From: Flammula alnicola
Taxonomy: Eukaryota > Basidiomycota > Agaricomycetes > Agaricales > Strophariaceae
Direction: 5' to 3'
Length of the DNA: 64,000 nucleotides
Assembly (NCBI GenBank): GCA_015499995.1
Contig: JADNRV010000157.1
Coordinates: forward strand, 1 to 64,000
Shown in pieces: positions 43,134 to 53,836 of this stretch; within the stretch, counting starts at the first letter, position 1, and each line of letters opens with the position of its first letter. The notes under the pieces are model-generated. The model was not told where the DNA came from, ran no database searches, and saw only the letters and a list, made by a program, of their open reading frames with translations. A program made the translations under genes and the position numbers.

Positions 43134-45305
43134 TCTCTTCCTCGCTACAGCTCGTCCCCCTCTCCTTTCATATGTAGACTTCTCTTCTTCTGTAATTCCT
43201 CGCCTCCCTCTCAGTTATTCGTCACCCGAACATTCTCTTATCTTTGACAGTATCATTCACCCTTACAATCCAGATGCTTTCGAATTTATGTTACGCAAAC
43301 ATGGTCTCTTACATAGATATTCTCTTCTTCCTCACAACTTACGATTCGGTTTTCCTTTAGGGCATATGCCACCTCTTTTACATACCGTTATCCTTCCCAA
43401 TAACCCTTCAACTACCTCGCATATGGACGAGATCGACGAGTATCTACGCAAGGAAGTCTTGGCCCGCAGGATGTCTGGCCCTTTCTCTCGAGAGGAGGTC
43501 GAACTCATTCTGCACGGACCCTTCCAATCCTCTCCCCTTATCGTGTCGGTCCAACCGCAACAGCCGGATACTCCTGACAAAATTCGGATATGCAGCCATC
43601 TTTCCAAAGCCACCAAGCTACACGCATCCGTCAACTCCCATATCCGTAAGGACGACTTCCCGACGAGGTTCGACACCGCATCCAAGGTCGCAGAAATCGT
43701 GAGTGTTCACTCTCATGCACCCCTTTACCCCACACTTTCTGTCCTTCATTTACGCACCCCTTTGCGTTTCGTGCGTGGGGTTGGTTTCTTCTATCCACCG
43801 TTCACGCGGTTTAGGGTATTTGCGCCATGCGCGTTACCCAGGACTTTGACGTCCTCTACCTCCGCACGCCGAGTGCGTTGATCTACATTCCGCACGCCGA
43901 GTGCGTTGACCACCTACTCCGCACGTCGAGTGCGTTGACTGTCTACTCCGCACGCCGAGTGTGTTGACTACCCACTCTGCACGCAGAATGCTTGTGCGTA
44001 GACCTACGGTCTTTCAGCGCCTCGAGCGTGTTGATATTTTTTATCCGCTATTACTACTTGCTCTATGACAAGCAAAACCTTACGACCTTCTATGCTATTC
44101 TACAGATAGCTGTAGCACCTCCGGGCACTCAGGCCTGCACCCTTGACATCAGGAAGTTCCACAGAACCTGCCCTGTACTACCCCATCACAAACCTTGGCT
44201 CGTCGTCCAAGGCTCTCCCGGAAAATTCTGCATCAATCACGCGCATCCTTTCGGCGCAGCATGCGCGAGCAGCAATGCTGGCATGATTGCGAACGCGGTG
44301 GTCGACATCTGGGACGCAGAGGGAGTACACCCAGTGCCGAAGTATGAGGACGACTTGAAAGTCTTCCGCTTCCCCACACCAGACGGCCTATTCGTGGACG
44401 GCGATTATCGTTACGACTACGACCGCACTGAGATGCTTCGACGCATATCCTCTCTTAATGTTCCTTGGCATGAGGAGAAGGGCGACAGCACCTTCACCTT
44501 CACGACGACCTTCATCGGGTTCCTCTGGGACATTCCACAGAAGCTGGTCAGCCTTCCTGAGGCGAAGCGTTTGAAGTTCCACGAACGGGTCCGACGGTTC
44601 CTCGCCAGCTTCAGCAACCAGCCTTGCAAGCTGTTAGACGTTGAGAAAATTCACGGATCCCTCTGCCACGTAGCATTCGTATACCTCGACGGCCGCTCTC
44701 ACCTCTCGTCACTATCTAACTTCGCCTCCTCCTTCCGCAATGATGAATACCTCACGCGGCGTCCTTCGCACTCCATGATCACTGACCTATCCTGGTGGCT
44801 CGAGAAACTCTCGCTACCCAACGTTACGCGATCTCTTCGCCCACGAGGCCCTCTCAAGGATTTCGGGCTTTACGTCGATGCCTCTACATCGTGGGGCATC
44901 GGCATCATCATTGGCGACGAGTGGGCAGCCTTCCGTCTGGCACCAGCCTGGAAAATCGAAGGGCGCGACATATGCTGGCTCGAGACGGTGGCCGTCGAGC
45001 TCCTGATCTATTTCCTGGAGGCAAGAGGCATGCGCAATGTCTACATTCTGATCCACTCGGACAACCAGGGCACCATCGGCGCCCTCGAAAAGGGCCGCAG
45101 TGGCAACATCCACATTAACCTTGCCGTTCGCCGCACGCACCTGGTCCTTATGGACCTCCTTATCAACACCGACATGGTTTACGTCGAGTCTCATGCCAAC
45201 CCAGCAGATCCTATCTCGCGCGGAGAACCAGGGCCTGCTGGGAAGCAACTTTCTCTTTCCTTTGAGCTCCCTGAAGAGCTCCGCAATTGCTTTATCTATG
45301 TCTAG
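43129..45305 (+). CDS. reverse transcriptase and RNase H of Ngaro-type element
   Basis: A polymerase protein in two parts around a 407-base interval (43699-44105) with intron-like ends: GAAATC then GTGAGT, and CTACAG then ATAGCT, phase 0. The first part reads IDLFLATARPPLLSYVDFSS and later PDKIRICSHLSKATKLHASV. The second starts IAVAPPGTQACTLDIRKFHR, then PWLVVQGSPGKFCINHAHPF and the catalytic YEDDLKVFRF (Y-x-D-D). The RNase H domain follows: FGLYVDASTSWGIGIIIGDE (Asp), WLETVAVELLIYF (Glu) and LIHSDNQGTIGALEKGRS (Asp), with ESHANPADPISRG near the end. The frame is open upstream to 42733, but that part overlaps gag and is low complexity. The true start is undetermined. Confidence 0.82.
43861..44003 (+). 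repeat. about 30-bp minisatellite inside the RT intron
   Basis: About five tandem units built on CCGCACGCCGAGTGCGTTGA followed by a variable CTAC-type spacer; the last unit is degenerate. They lie wholly within the proposed 407-base intron. Each unit contains a GCACG..CGTGC-like inverted repeat. Confidence 0.8.
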
Positions 45306-45415
45306 GTCAGCTATATTGCATCTGACCTCCTAGTCCATGGCCTCTGACAAGCTACAACTTCCTTCGCAGAATCAATTATCCTTTCAAACCGGCGACACGT
45401 GTCGTCGGGAAGTCT

Positions 45416-46909
45416 GTGGGTGGGACAGGGTCTTCGGACTTCGTTCCTCCGCGCCTCACAGGCCTTCAAAATTCATTTCACCCTTACAGACGACCCAACC
45501 CAGCTCCAGCCTCCTCCGCATCTCCAGTCCTAGTCCCAGTCTCTCCCTCACCTCATGCCATAACTCATGCTACCGTACCGCAAACTCGACCTTTGCACAC
45601 GCTCGATCCATCCTCTCACGCTCTCAACTCATCTTCACGTCATATTCGACCGCGAAAACCCCAGAGCGGCCGACAAATCACGCCCAACTCACTACGCCCT
45701 CACGTCGCTGCCGCCGACCGCCTATTCGCATGGGACACACCTTTCGGAGCTCGCCACCGCGAGCATCTTACAACCCTCATTCCCCAACCACTCATCGACA
45801 GGGCTCTGATGTCTATCAGAGGAGCCCTCGCGCCGAACACCAAAACTACATACGCTGCTGGCCCTCTGCGCTTCACCCAGTTTTGTGACAACTGGGGCAT
45901 CGACGAGGAGACGCGGATGCCCGCTTCATACGCCCTCCTCTGCGCGTTCATTGGCGAACACAAGGGAAAACAATCCGGAAAGACCATCAAGTCATGGCTC
46001 TCCGGTATTCGCTCCTGGCACCTCATCAACCATGCCACCTGGTTCGGCGACGACGAGTGGGTTCATATGGCCCGTGTTTCCGCTAACAAAGAAGGCACCA
46101 AACACAAGAGAGCTCTCCGCGCCCCTGTCTCCGTTGAACACCTGTCTGCCCTCCGTAGGGTCCTGAACCCATCTGATCCTTTCCACGCAGCCGTATGGGC
46201 TATTGCCGTCTGCACCTTCTTCGGCTGCCGGCGCCTAGGGGAGATGACGGTCACCACGGCCTCTGCCTTCGATGAAACATACCACGCACTGCGCTCTGCT
46301 CCGTACGCCATTCTCTTTACCTATTCGATCGAACCTAATCCTTTACATAGCGTTAATTTTTGTCAACTACGGGATGGCTCTCGATCCGCGAGCTTCCGTA
46401 TCCCATGGACCAAGACTACCAAAGAACTGGGCGCCGCCGTCATTCTTACCGCACGAAACGACGCTCTCTGCCCGGTCGCCGCCCTCCAAAATCACCTCGA
46501 TGTCAACAACTCAGTCCCGCAGTCATCAGCTTTCTTCGCATACTCATCGTCGTCCGGACAACCCAAAAACATGCTCAAGCATGAATTCCTTACCTTCGTC
46601 ACAGGCATCTGGGCATCGGCCATGCTCGCCCACGTCTTGGGCCACAGTTTTCGCATTGGCGGCGCAGTCGAACTTCTCCTCGCAGGTGTTCCACCCGAAA
46701 TCGTCGCGGCTACTGGTGGTTGGACGTCTCTCGCTTTCCTCCTCTACTGGCGCCGCATGGAGGAGATCCTCCCTATGAGCACCTCAAAAGCTTACAATAA
46801 ATCCCATATCGACAACTTGGCAACCATTTTCGAACAATTCCGTATCAATCACAATATACCTTCCGCTCTCATCGCTCTCGCTGACTCAGATGGCGACCTC
46901 GAACTGTAG
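45416..46909 (+). CDS. tyrosine recombinase of Ngaro-type element
   Basis: A 497-residue frame. The first 100 residues are Pro/Ser-rich. A SAM-like core-binding region follows (APNTKTTYAAGPLRFTQFCD, ASYALLCAFIGEHKG, SWLSGIRSWHLINHA). The catalytic domain has Arg in TFFGCRRLGEM (about residue 272), a central block FRIPWTKTTKELGAAVI, H-x-x-R as LGHSFRIGGA (His410, Arg413), GGWTS (Trp436) and the nucleophile Tyr444 in AFLLYWRRMEE. All catalytic positions of the family are present, so the enzyme is probably intact. It would integrate circular element DNA by site-specific-type recombination. It lies 110 bases after the reverse transcriptase stop, in a different frame. Confidence 0.9.
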   Translation: MGGTGSSDFVPPRLTGLQNSFHPYRRPNPAPASSASPVLVPVSPSPHAITHATVPQTRPLHTLDPSSHALNSSSRHIRPRKPQSGRQITPNSLRPHVAAADRLFAWDTPFGARHREHLTTLIPQPLIDRALMSIRGALAPNTKTTYAAGPLRFTQFCDNWGIDEETRMPASYALLCAFIGEHKGKQSGKTIKSWLSGIRSWHLINHATWFGDDEWVHMARVSANKEGTKHKRALRAPVSVEHLSALRRVLNPSDPFHAAVWAIAVCTFFGCRRLGEMTVTTASAFDETYHALRSAPYAILFTYSIEPNPLHSVNFCQLRDGSRSASFRIPWTKTTKELGAAVILTARNDALCPVAALQNHLDVNNSVPQSSAFFAYSSSSGQPKNMLKHEFLTFVTGIWASAMLAHVLGHSFRIGGAVELLLAGVPPEIVAATGGWTSLAFLLYWRRMEEILPMSTSKAYNKSHIDNLATIFEQFRINHNIPSALIALADSDGDLEL

Positions 46910-47276
46910 ACTTATTCCGTAGCATATTTCCGTTAACTTAGCACTGATTTCGAACAATTCCGAATTGACCACAATGTTATATTTATCATCTCGCCACTCC
47001 GCACTGCTCTGTTGCTCTACATACCTTATTAGACTTATATCCTGCTGCATTACTTTATACTGCTCATCTCCAACCCACTGCCTGCACACTGTATCTGCTT
47101 TATCACTGCCTACTATCATGTAACTACTTAGCATATTACCAACCTGAAATCCCGTTGCTGCGAACTCAGATGTGTGCGCTCACCGTGAGTTAACGTTGCA
47201 GAGTGACGCTCGATTGGGGTGCCAGTTTGGCTCACCCGCGCCTCACCAAGCTGCCGGTCATGAGCTTACACTCTGA

Positions 47277-47621
47277 TTGGTACAGCTGCTTGGTTTTCGG
47301 CACAGGTTTTGCCACAACCGAGCTCTCCAGACGCTCAGGTCTTGCCCGGCTTTCCTCGCATCAACTTCAGATCGAAATCTGCAAGTCTCAGGATCACGTG
47401 ATTCGGCCATTCCCGGCCAATCTTATCGGTGTGATTGGACCCACGCTTCGGCCAATCCCGCTCGCCTTTCGCGATCCAAAATCGAGGAGCCCGGGCAAGC
47501 CCTAGGCACAAACACGTTATTCGTACCCACGAATTTCGTGTCACCAAATATTTGACTATGTTAAAGTATTCAAATATCTCCACCTCTCTCACTTCTAACC
47601 GAAACGCTCAAGTTATCTCAT
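47277..47621 (+). repeat. split direct repeat B1
   Basis: 345 bp from TTGGTACAGCTGCTTGG to CTCAAGTTATCTCAT. It directly abuts A2 and matches B2 (47854-48198) with only a few substitutions (for example CACGTTATT against CATGTTATT). Confidence 0.95.
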
Positions 47622-47830
47622 TCCGCGATGAGCAAGCGCGAGGAACGAGCGCCAAGCTCATAATCGGATAAGATAATGTCAGGGCGTCAGAATCAGACCG
47701 CATCGGGTTTGTACATCATAAGTACAAACACGTATATTAATCTCTCGACGGGGAGCGCTTCTCCCCATCGCTCAGGATCTGATTCTGACGCGGAAAAAGG
47801 TTTTTCACAGCTCTCAGTGAATTTTTTCGA
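47620..47830 (+). repeat. split direct repeat A2
   Basis: The internal copy of the 211-bp repeat A, sitting between B1 and B2. The B1-A2 junction is where element circles would recombine in the Ngaro/PAT model. Confidence 0.95.
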
Positions 47831-47853
47831 CCCACCCGCCATCCCTCTAGCGT

Positions 47854-48198
47854 TTGGTACAGCTGCTTGGTTTTCGGCACAGGTTTTGCCACAACCGAGC
47901 TCTCCAGACGCTCAGGTCTTGCCCGGCTTTCCTCGCATCAACTTCAGATCGAAATCTGCAAGTCTCAGGATCACGTGATTCGGCCATTCCCGGCCAATCT
48001 TATCGGTGTGATTGGACCCACGCTTCGGCCAATCCCGCTCGCCTTTCGCGATCCAAAATCGAGGAGCCCGGGCAAGCCCTAGGCACAAACATGTTATTCG
48101 TACCCACGAATTTCGTGTCACCAAATATTTGACTACGTTAAAGTATTCAAATATCTCCACCTCTCTCACTTCTAACCGAAACGCTCAAGTTATCTCAT
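47854..48198 (+). repeat. split direct repeat B2
   Basis: The right-terminal repeat of the Ngaro-type element, a near-identical copy of B1, separated from A2 by 23 bases (47831-47853). Unique flanking DNA starts at 48199. Confidence 0.95.
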
Positions 48199-49175
48199 CG
48201 GAATGTTCGAGAGCGTCTAAGTACTCTTGATTTTTTTTGATCTCTGTTTTACATCCGCTCGCTAAGGCTATGTTATACGGTTAAGAAGGTGTCATGTAAA
48301 GAGGTGGTTTATCGGAACTCGCCAAATATAACTTTGGTCAATATCTTGAAGTTGAATTATTTACACAGTCAGACCATCAAAGGTCACAGTGTACTTGGGT
48401 CTTAATCAAAATCAATTTGATTAAGATTCAGACGAAAAGTTTAGCGCTTGGAATTGACATGCGGAGTCTGGTTCTGGGCGGGAAAGGATCGACATGATGG
48501 GCTATGGCGAGACTCGATGTTGTAAATTTGGTTCAGCGCCGTGACGTTCGTGGGTGCTATGTATTTGAATTTTTCCCACTTAACACACTTCTCTCCATTG
48601 TTGATGTTCTGCGCCCCGACTCTGATGTATTTTCAATAGGATGGACCCTGATGGACTCCAGGTCGGAACTGCCAAAAGTCACCCTACCTTCAGATGATGT
48701 CCGCTCCCTTCCCGCTCCCTACCATGTCTGAGACGATGCGTATCACGTCTCTTTGTGGAAAAACCAACGTTTGTGAGCTTCGTATTTTAATCTTCCTGTG
48801 GATAGGTATTCTTCCGATTGCGTTGATTGACATGTGGCGACTCTCCAGTAGTCTAGCTCCCTGAATCTGGCTTTGAAAGCGCTATTGGGCTCAGAAAGAC
48901 ACCTCCGTCCCCTTCCATTGTATTAAATATATCTCACGTCCACAGGCACCTCTCCGACATCTGTCTGGAACATACACGGACCTTCTGTCTCGAATCATGA
49001 ACCTTTCAGCCGCCGCCGAACATACCTGCCCAAGGGGTGACATCTGTACTTGGCATTTACTTCGTTTTCTTCTCTCGGAAATGACCCACGGCATACGTAT
49101 AAATACTAGCAGTCGTCCCACTGAAAAGGCATTCTTTTGACTTTTATCGAAAGGTACACTCTAGTCCGCGAAAAT
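48199..49175. other. no gene recognised
   Basis: About 1 kb of flanking DNA between the Ngaro-type element and the WSC gene. An 11-bp inverted repeat (TCTTAATCAAA / TTTGATTAAGA) lies near 48399-48426. No convincing frame was seen. Confidence 0.45.
49098..49103 (+). promoter_or_regulatory. TATA-box candidate for the WSC gene
   Basis: TATAAA lies 73 bases upstream of the WSC-gene ATG, a normal distance for a basidiomycete gene with a short leader. Confidence 0.4.
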
Positions 49176-50307
49176 ATGCATCTTTCTCTATCGTCCGTCA
49201 TCTCCTTCGTTGTTGTTATCCTTCCTGTGAGCATTGAAATAAGCCACAGTACTCATGCTCACATACCCTTAATAGGTCGCTCGAGGGATTAGCATTACAG
49301 GACCAGCACAGCCCGGATGGGACTTTGTTGGTTGCTTCACGTCAGTCTCTATCATCGTGTCCTCGATTCAACCCTTCTAACTGTATAATGGCGTTGTCAC
49401 CTATACAGTGACAACCCGGCAGCGCGAACCTTGGCCAAGTTCAGTCTCCTAGACCCCTTCAGCCAGAGCCCGGGAGACTGCACACTCTTCTGCCAGACCG
49501 GCTTCAAAAACAATCAACATTTCCCGGGTTGAACTTTGCAGGGACAGAGTTTGGAAAGGAATGCTGTGCGTAGCTATAGATTCATGAAGTCCCTGCTTCT
49601 CGAGTCAATCCACTGATATTTTGCGCACGACAATGCATCATATAACAGATTGCGACTACAATATCCAAGGAACAGCGACTCAAGTCAGCAACAGCGAATG
49701 CAACATGCCGTGCATAGGCAATGCTTCGCTTACGTGTGGTGGCCCGAACCGGATTAGTATCTATCAGGACAATGGGGGCACTCACGGAAATGTGCTGCCC
49801 ATAAACAAAGCGGTGGTGGGGACGTGGACGTTTGAGGGATGCCATACGTATGTTTTTCTAGTATTCATACTGTGAATTTTCGTTACTGATGATGTCTTCC
49901 CTGTTCTTCTGTGCTGTTTCGTGTGATCTTCGACCGACTATTTCCTTATCCTATCAACTCTACCTCAAATAGCGATGTGGTAAATGGCGCACCGCGCACG
50001 CTCACAGAACGGTTCGACATAGCTGCGGGAGTCACCATCGAGAGCTGCACCCAGGAATGCGCATCGCAAGGATTTTCCATCGCGGGACTCGAGTTCGGTC
50101 AAGAATGCTGTACGTCCTTTCTTTTTGTCACTTGCTTTTTATGGTTTAACGTTGGATTTGCTTACTTGTAATTTAGGGTGCGGAAACTCCTTTCTCGTAC
50201 CAAACACTGCGGCGCCCTTTGGGAATTGCTCTGAGGTCTGCTCGGCGGATGTTACGGAGCTTTGTGGGGCGGCGAATAGGTTGTCTGTGTACATAAATAA
50301 CGCTTAA
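49176..50307 (+). CDS. secreted protein with two WSC domains, possibly frameshifted
   Basis: A signal-peptide exon (MHLSLSSVISFVVVILP) is joined by an intron to VARGISITGPAQPGWDFVGC. The first WSC (carbohydrate-binding, eight-cysteine) domain continues DNPAARTLAKFSLLDPFSQS, GDCTLFCQTGFKN, then AGTEFGKEC, CDYNIQGTATQVSNSECNMP and LTCGGPNRISIYQ. The second reads DVVNGAPRTLTERFDIAAG, SCTQECASQGFSIAGLEFG, QEC-WCGNSFLVPN and CSADVTELCGAANRLSVYI. Introns sit at the same place in each domain (after the EC that precedes C), supporting an internal duplication. Between GFKN and AGTEFG the frame breaks: TGA occurs at 49531-49533. One more A in the A-run at 49506-49510 would keep it open, so this is either a young frameshift or a sequence error. 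WSC proteins act at the cell wall or in wall-polymer binding. Confidence 0.75.
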
Positions 50308-50542
50308 CTCATGATACACAAGAACTCGCATTCTGGATTATAACACTTATGTCATCTACCATACATACAATAATCAGCCCGGCAAGTTCACTGGTTCAGA
50401 CAGTGACATCACGGGATATCTTCGTCCCTTGGCATCAACGATAACCCTGAACCAATTACAACTTGTGGGCGTTCTCCTTCCACTGATACCGCTTGCACTA
50501 TGGCGAAAACAGCCCTACGTGTGTCTTGCCACCCTCCTCTCA

Positions 50543-52315
50543 ATGACCTCACTCATTCAAACCGACATCTCATCCCTGGCTAACGACCCCAACGTCGTTG
50601 TTGCCCTCGTCTCCGCTGCTCTTGCTAACAACCCTGACTCGATCGACAAGGACAATGTCCTATCTCACGTCCCCGACCCACCCAAGTTACCGTACACGAA
50701 CACCTCGAGCAGACTTATCAGACTCCTACCCACGCCCGACAACCTGCGCAGCGTGCTGGACGCGCTGGTCGAGGTGTCCACGTCGACGAGTTCATCTGAC
50801 GCCAATGAATCCATAGCATGCTCCCTGCGGCTGGATTCCGACCATCCCACTAGACCGACCGTCGAACTCATCCTTTCAAGTCATTTCGGGCCCATTCGGG
50901 AAGGGACGGTGCGCCACATCCAGCAGATCTGGAAACAGATGATCGCTATATCTGCATTGCCCAACAAACACGAGCGGAACGCGCCGTTCGTGCAGTTGTT
51001 AACGCGGTTCAGACGGACCGTCTATACGTACACGTTCCCCAGGCTACGTCGGGACTTCAAGAAACATATGGCCGTAATCGATGTATGGAAGGGCAAGAAC
51101 CTGGGTATGGATGGTCAGCTTTCCTTTGACTTGCGATGTGGGGACGATGTGAGATTTAGATTGCTCTTAGCGGAGACCCTAGTACACCTGGAGAGATGTA
51201 GAGACATGCTTCCACATCTGCGGGAGGATGACAAAGAGGGTGGGCTTGTGATGGTGCATAGCCATGACTTTTTGGACTTTGTAGCGGCGCTGGAACATGC
51301 ATGCCAAGCGACGGAAAAGCTCCTCATGCATGATATATCCCTGCGAGTGTTATCAACGCGCGCGTTCGGTGGTGCGTATTGCTTGAATCATCTTTGTAAA
51401 TCGATTATTTATTAATCCTCCCTTCTAGAGAAACATGTCCTCAAAAGTGCATTTCGAAGCATAACGTTTCTCCCCCGGCACATCGTCAACCTCCTCCACT
51501 TCGCCTCAAACGAAATGTCATCCCTCCACTCCCACACGCTCGTTCTCACCGTCGTCTCTCCAATTCTTCCTACTCCATCCCTCCCATGGCCACGTACGAT
51601 AGAAACTTGGACCGCCATCCGGGACTATATCAAAGCAACACACGAGCGACAATTCTTAGATAGAGGGAGACGCCGATCCAAATCAGACACTATCATCAAT
51701 AAACAACCCAAGATCGTCGCAGAATACTCATTGGAGGACAGGTTACACCTCCTGCCGTCATGCTCAGCGGACCTCGTCGTACATGGCGAGCTAACGCTCA
51801 TAACATACTTGCACGCGCTGCATGTCCAAGCCACCTCTCCTTCTGGCTTCCATAATAATAACGATCTCGACCCCGACACGCCCCTACCCGCCCCCATTCC
51901 TAGCGCACCCCGGGCCCCTGCATACAACTACATCGCCGTCACCTCCGGGCCCTGCGCCCCTTGCGCGCTGTGGATCGACGCCTACAATGAGCGGCACGCA
52001 AGAAAGGGTGATGGGATGCGGTTCGATATTTCCCTTAGTACGAGTTCGAGGTGGGGATGGGAGTGGAACGGAGAGGACGGTAATAAACGAGGGTGGTGTT
52101 CGGTGCCGCTGCCTGAGATTGGAGGTGCGGGCGGTGGCGGGTGTGACAGTAGCTGCGAGGAGCCCATTCCAATGCAAATGCTCGCTGAAGGCCGTATCGT
52201 GAACGCGGCGTGGGATGTGCTTTTGAAGTGGGGACATGACCGAGGGGTGAAGAGTGCGCCGGAGCCAGGGCCAACATCCAACGACGCGGTGGTCTGGTGG
52301 GCTCTTGCACACTAG
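50543..52315 (+). CDS. deaminase-like protein (OTT_1508-like zinc motifs)
   Basis: Two exons, about 571 residues, joined across a 57-base intron (51372-51428; RAFG then EKHVLKSAF). The long N-terminal part is helical-looking (VRHIQQIWKQMIAISALPNK, RFRLLLAETLVHLERCRDML) and resembles no fold I can name. The C-terminal part has the two zinc-binding motifs of the cytidine deaminase-like superfamily. H-x-E occurs in ADLVVHGELTLITYLHAL (His395, Glu397), and P-C-x-x-C in YIAVTSGPCAPCALWIDA (Cys452, Cys455). Spacing and flanking strands match the fungal OTT_1508-like deaminase group, thought to act on nucleic acids or nucleotides. The remainder includes MRFDISLSTSSRWGWEW and an Asp/Gly/Cys-rich loop, ending VVWWALAH. 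The frame is open further upstream without an ATG, so an upstream exon is possible. Confidence 0.65.
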
Positions 52316-53374
52316 ACGGTGGTATGGGGCGAAGATATAACAAGTAGAAGTTTTGATGTGGAAGTTTTTTTTTTCCTGATTCCCTGTAGATTATAGAGTG
52401 GTTGTGACCCTCCTTTACTCGTAAGACGAGTAGAAATGTAGAATATTTATCGCATTGCACACGTTGTTCGATCTTCACAAATACATTTTACAAGCGAAAA
52501 TGATACAGAAGAACGTAACCGGGCGAGCGCCACTCGGCTGCTACTACCTTTGATACGTTGAGTGTGAGAGAATTGGCGAGAGAAAAGCATCCGCTCACCA
52601 GTCCAAATATTTCTGGTCCTGAGCGATACTCGACTGTATTAGGGTCAATCCATCCTCAACATCCTGTTGTCGCTATGTTCAGTTGTCTCTCCATTCATCC
52701 CATCGAGCAGATAGAACTCAGCACGGACGGAAGGCTGTTAGGCGAGATCAGATCGGCGCAAGCGCTGCGACGTCGTGGTGGCGACCAGCAAATTCCAGGA
52801 GAGAGACCAATAGCAATTTTGCAACGCGTCAGGCAGATACGTGAGGTGCAGTAAAAGAACAAAGATGGTGTATTTAAACGGACGAGTTGGAGAGAATGTA
52901 TGCTGGTCAAGAGCTTTCACTTACACCTAGAAAGAGACATGTCATTAGAGGGACTGCGGGCGAGTGAGACTCGGAGATGTACACTCTATGCCCCAAGATC
53001 GAGCAAACCGTGTACAGCCAGCGATTAGATCTTTGCCTCACTAAAGTGCTTTTTTGCGTTTAATAATTACTCTACACGTAGGGTTAGCAAGACTTCTCAC
53101 ATGAATATTCTTTTACTTGATCTTATTTGAATATTCATTAGCTGACCCAAGAACATGCTCAAAGCCTGCGTCTCGAACTTTGAGATAATATTTGCACGCT
53201 TTCCCCCTCCTTGGAATATATGATATTGTATGCGCCAAAGGGCTTTCGACTTAATAAGCGTTGATATCATTGAATTGACATACTATAACCCTCAGTCGTT
53301 TCTTGGAAAGTGTGGCGCACAGACGCACTGATATTGATCGAGTTGGTGATGAAGCCAAGTGTTGCTCTTCCTGA
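52316..53374. other. no gene recognised
   Basis: About 1 kb downstream of the deaminase-like gene. A plus-strand frame at 52558-52854 lacks motifs. It ends at the left terminus of the CACT element. Confidence 0.45.
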
Positions 53375-53836
53375 CACTGTGGGAGCGGCTTAGGTTGCCG
53401 AGCAACCAAGGTCAGGCTGAAAAATAGATTTCAACCTGTCCTCGGTTGATTATTAGGTTGAACTAATTCAACCTAATATTTAGGTTGCGCGGCAACCTAC
53501 CAAAACAACCTGGAAGGTAATGATATTAACACTACATATTTAGTAGTACATGTAGGCTACTTTTCAACCAGGCTTGTTGACCAGTACATAGCTACATAGC
53601 AACCTAACACCGTGTACTCCAGCCCCGGGACAAATATGCAGTCAATCTGGTAGAAAGTTATCGCGAGAGGAAGAGGTGAGTGATGGGAGCGTTACGGTTA
53701 ATCGAAAGCCTTGGCTATTCAAACTCCGCATTCATTTCAGCGGTATCACTGAAGTGCGCGGGTCTTGGGCCGTCACCACCTTTCATCATCTCTCTGTCAC
53801 CAGTAGGCTTGCGTATCTTATTCCATTCTTCCCGCC

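Larger units (their letters stand above)
41431..48198 (+). mobile_element. Ngaro-type tyrosine-recombinase retrotransposon
   Basis: A 6.8-kb element with split direct repeats in the order A1, ORFs, B1, A2, B2, the hallmark of Ngaro/PAT-like members of the DIRS order. The A copies (211 bp) and B copies (345 bp) each differ by only a few bases, so insertion was recent. It encodes a gag-like protein, a reverse transcriptase/RNase H and a tyrosine recombinase with all catalytic residues visible. It lacks the inverted terminal repeats of DIRS1 and the LTR-integrase plan of Gypsy/Copia. No target duplication was seen, as expected for recombinase-mediated insertion. Confidence 0.9.

Noticed and set aside
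47277..47621. B1/B2 as a pair of ordinary LTRs
   Set aside because: They are interleaved with A1/A2 in split order and the element encodes a tyrosine recombinase rather than an integrase.
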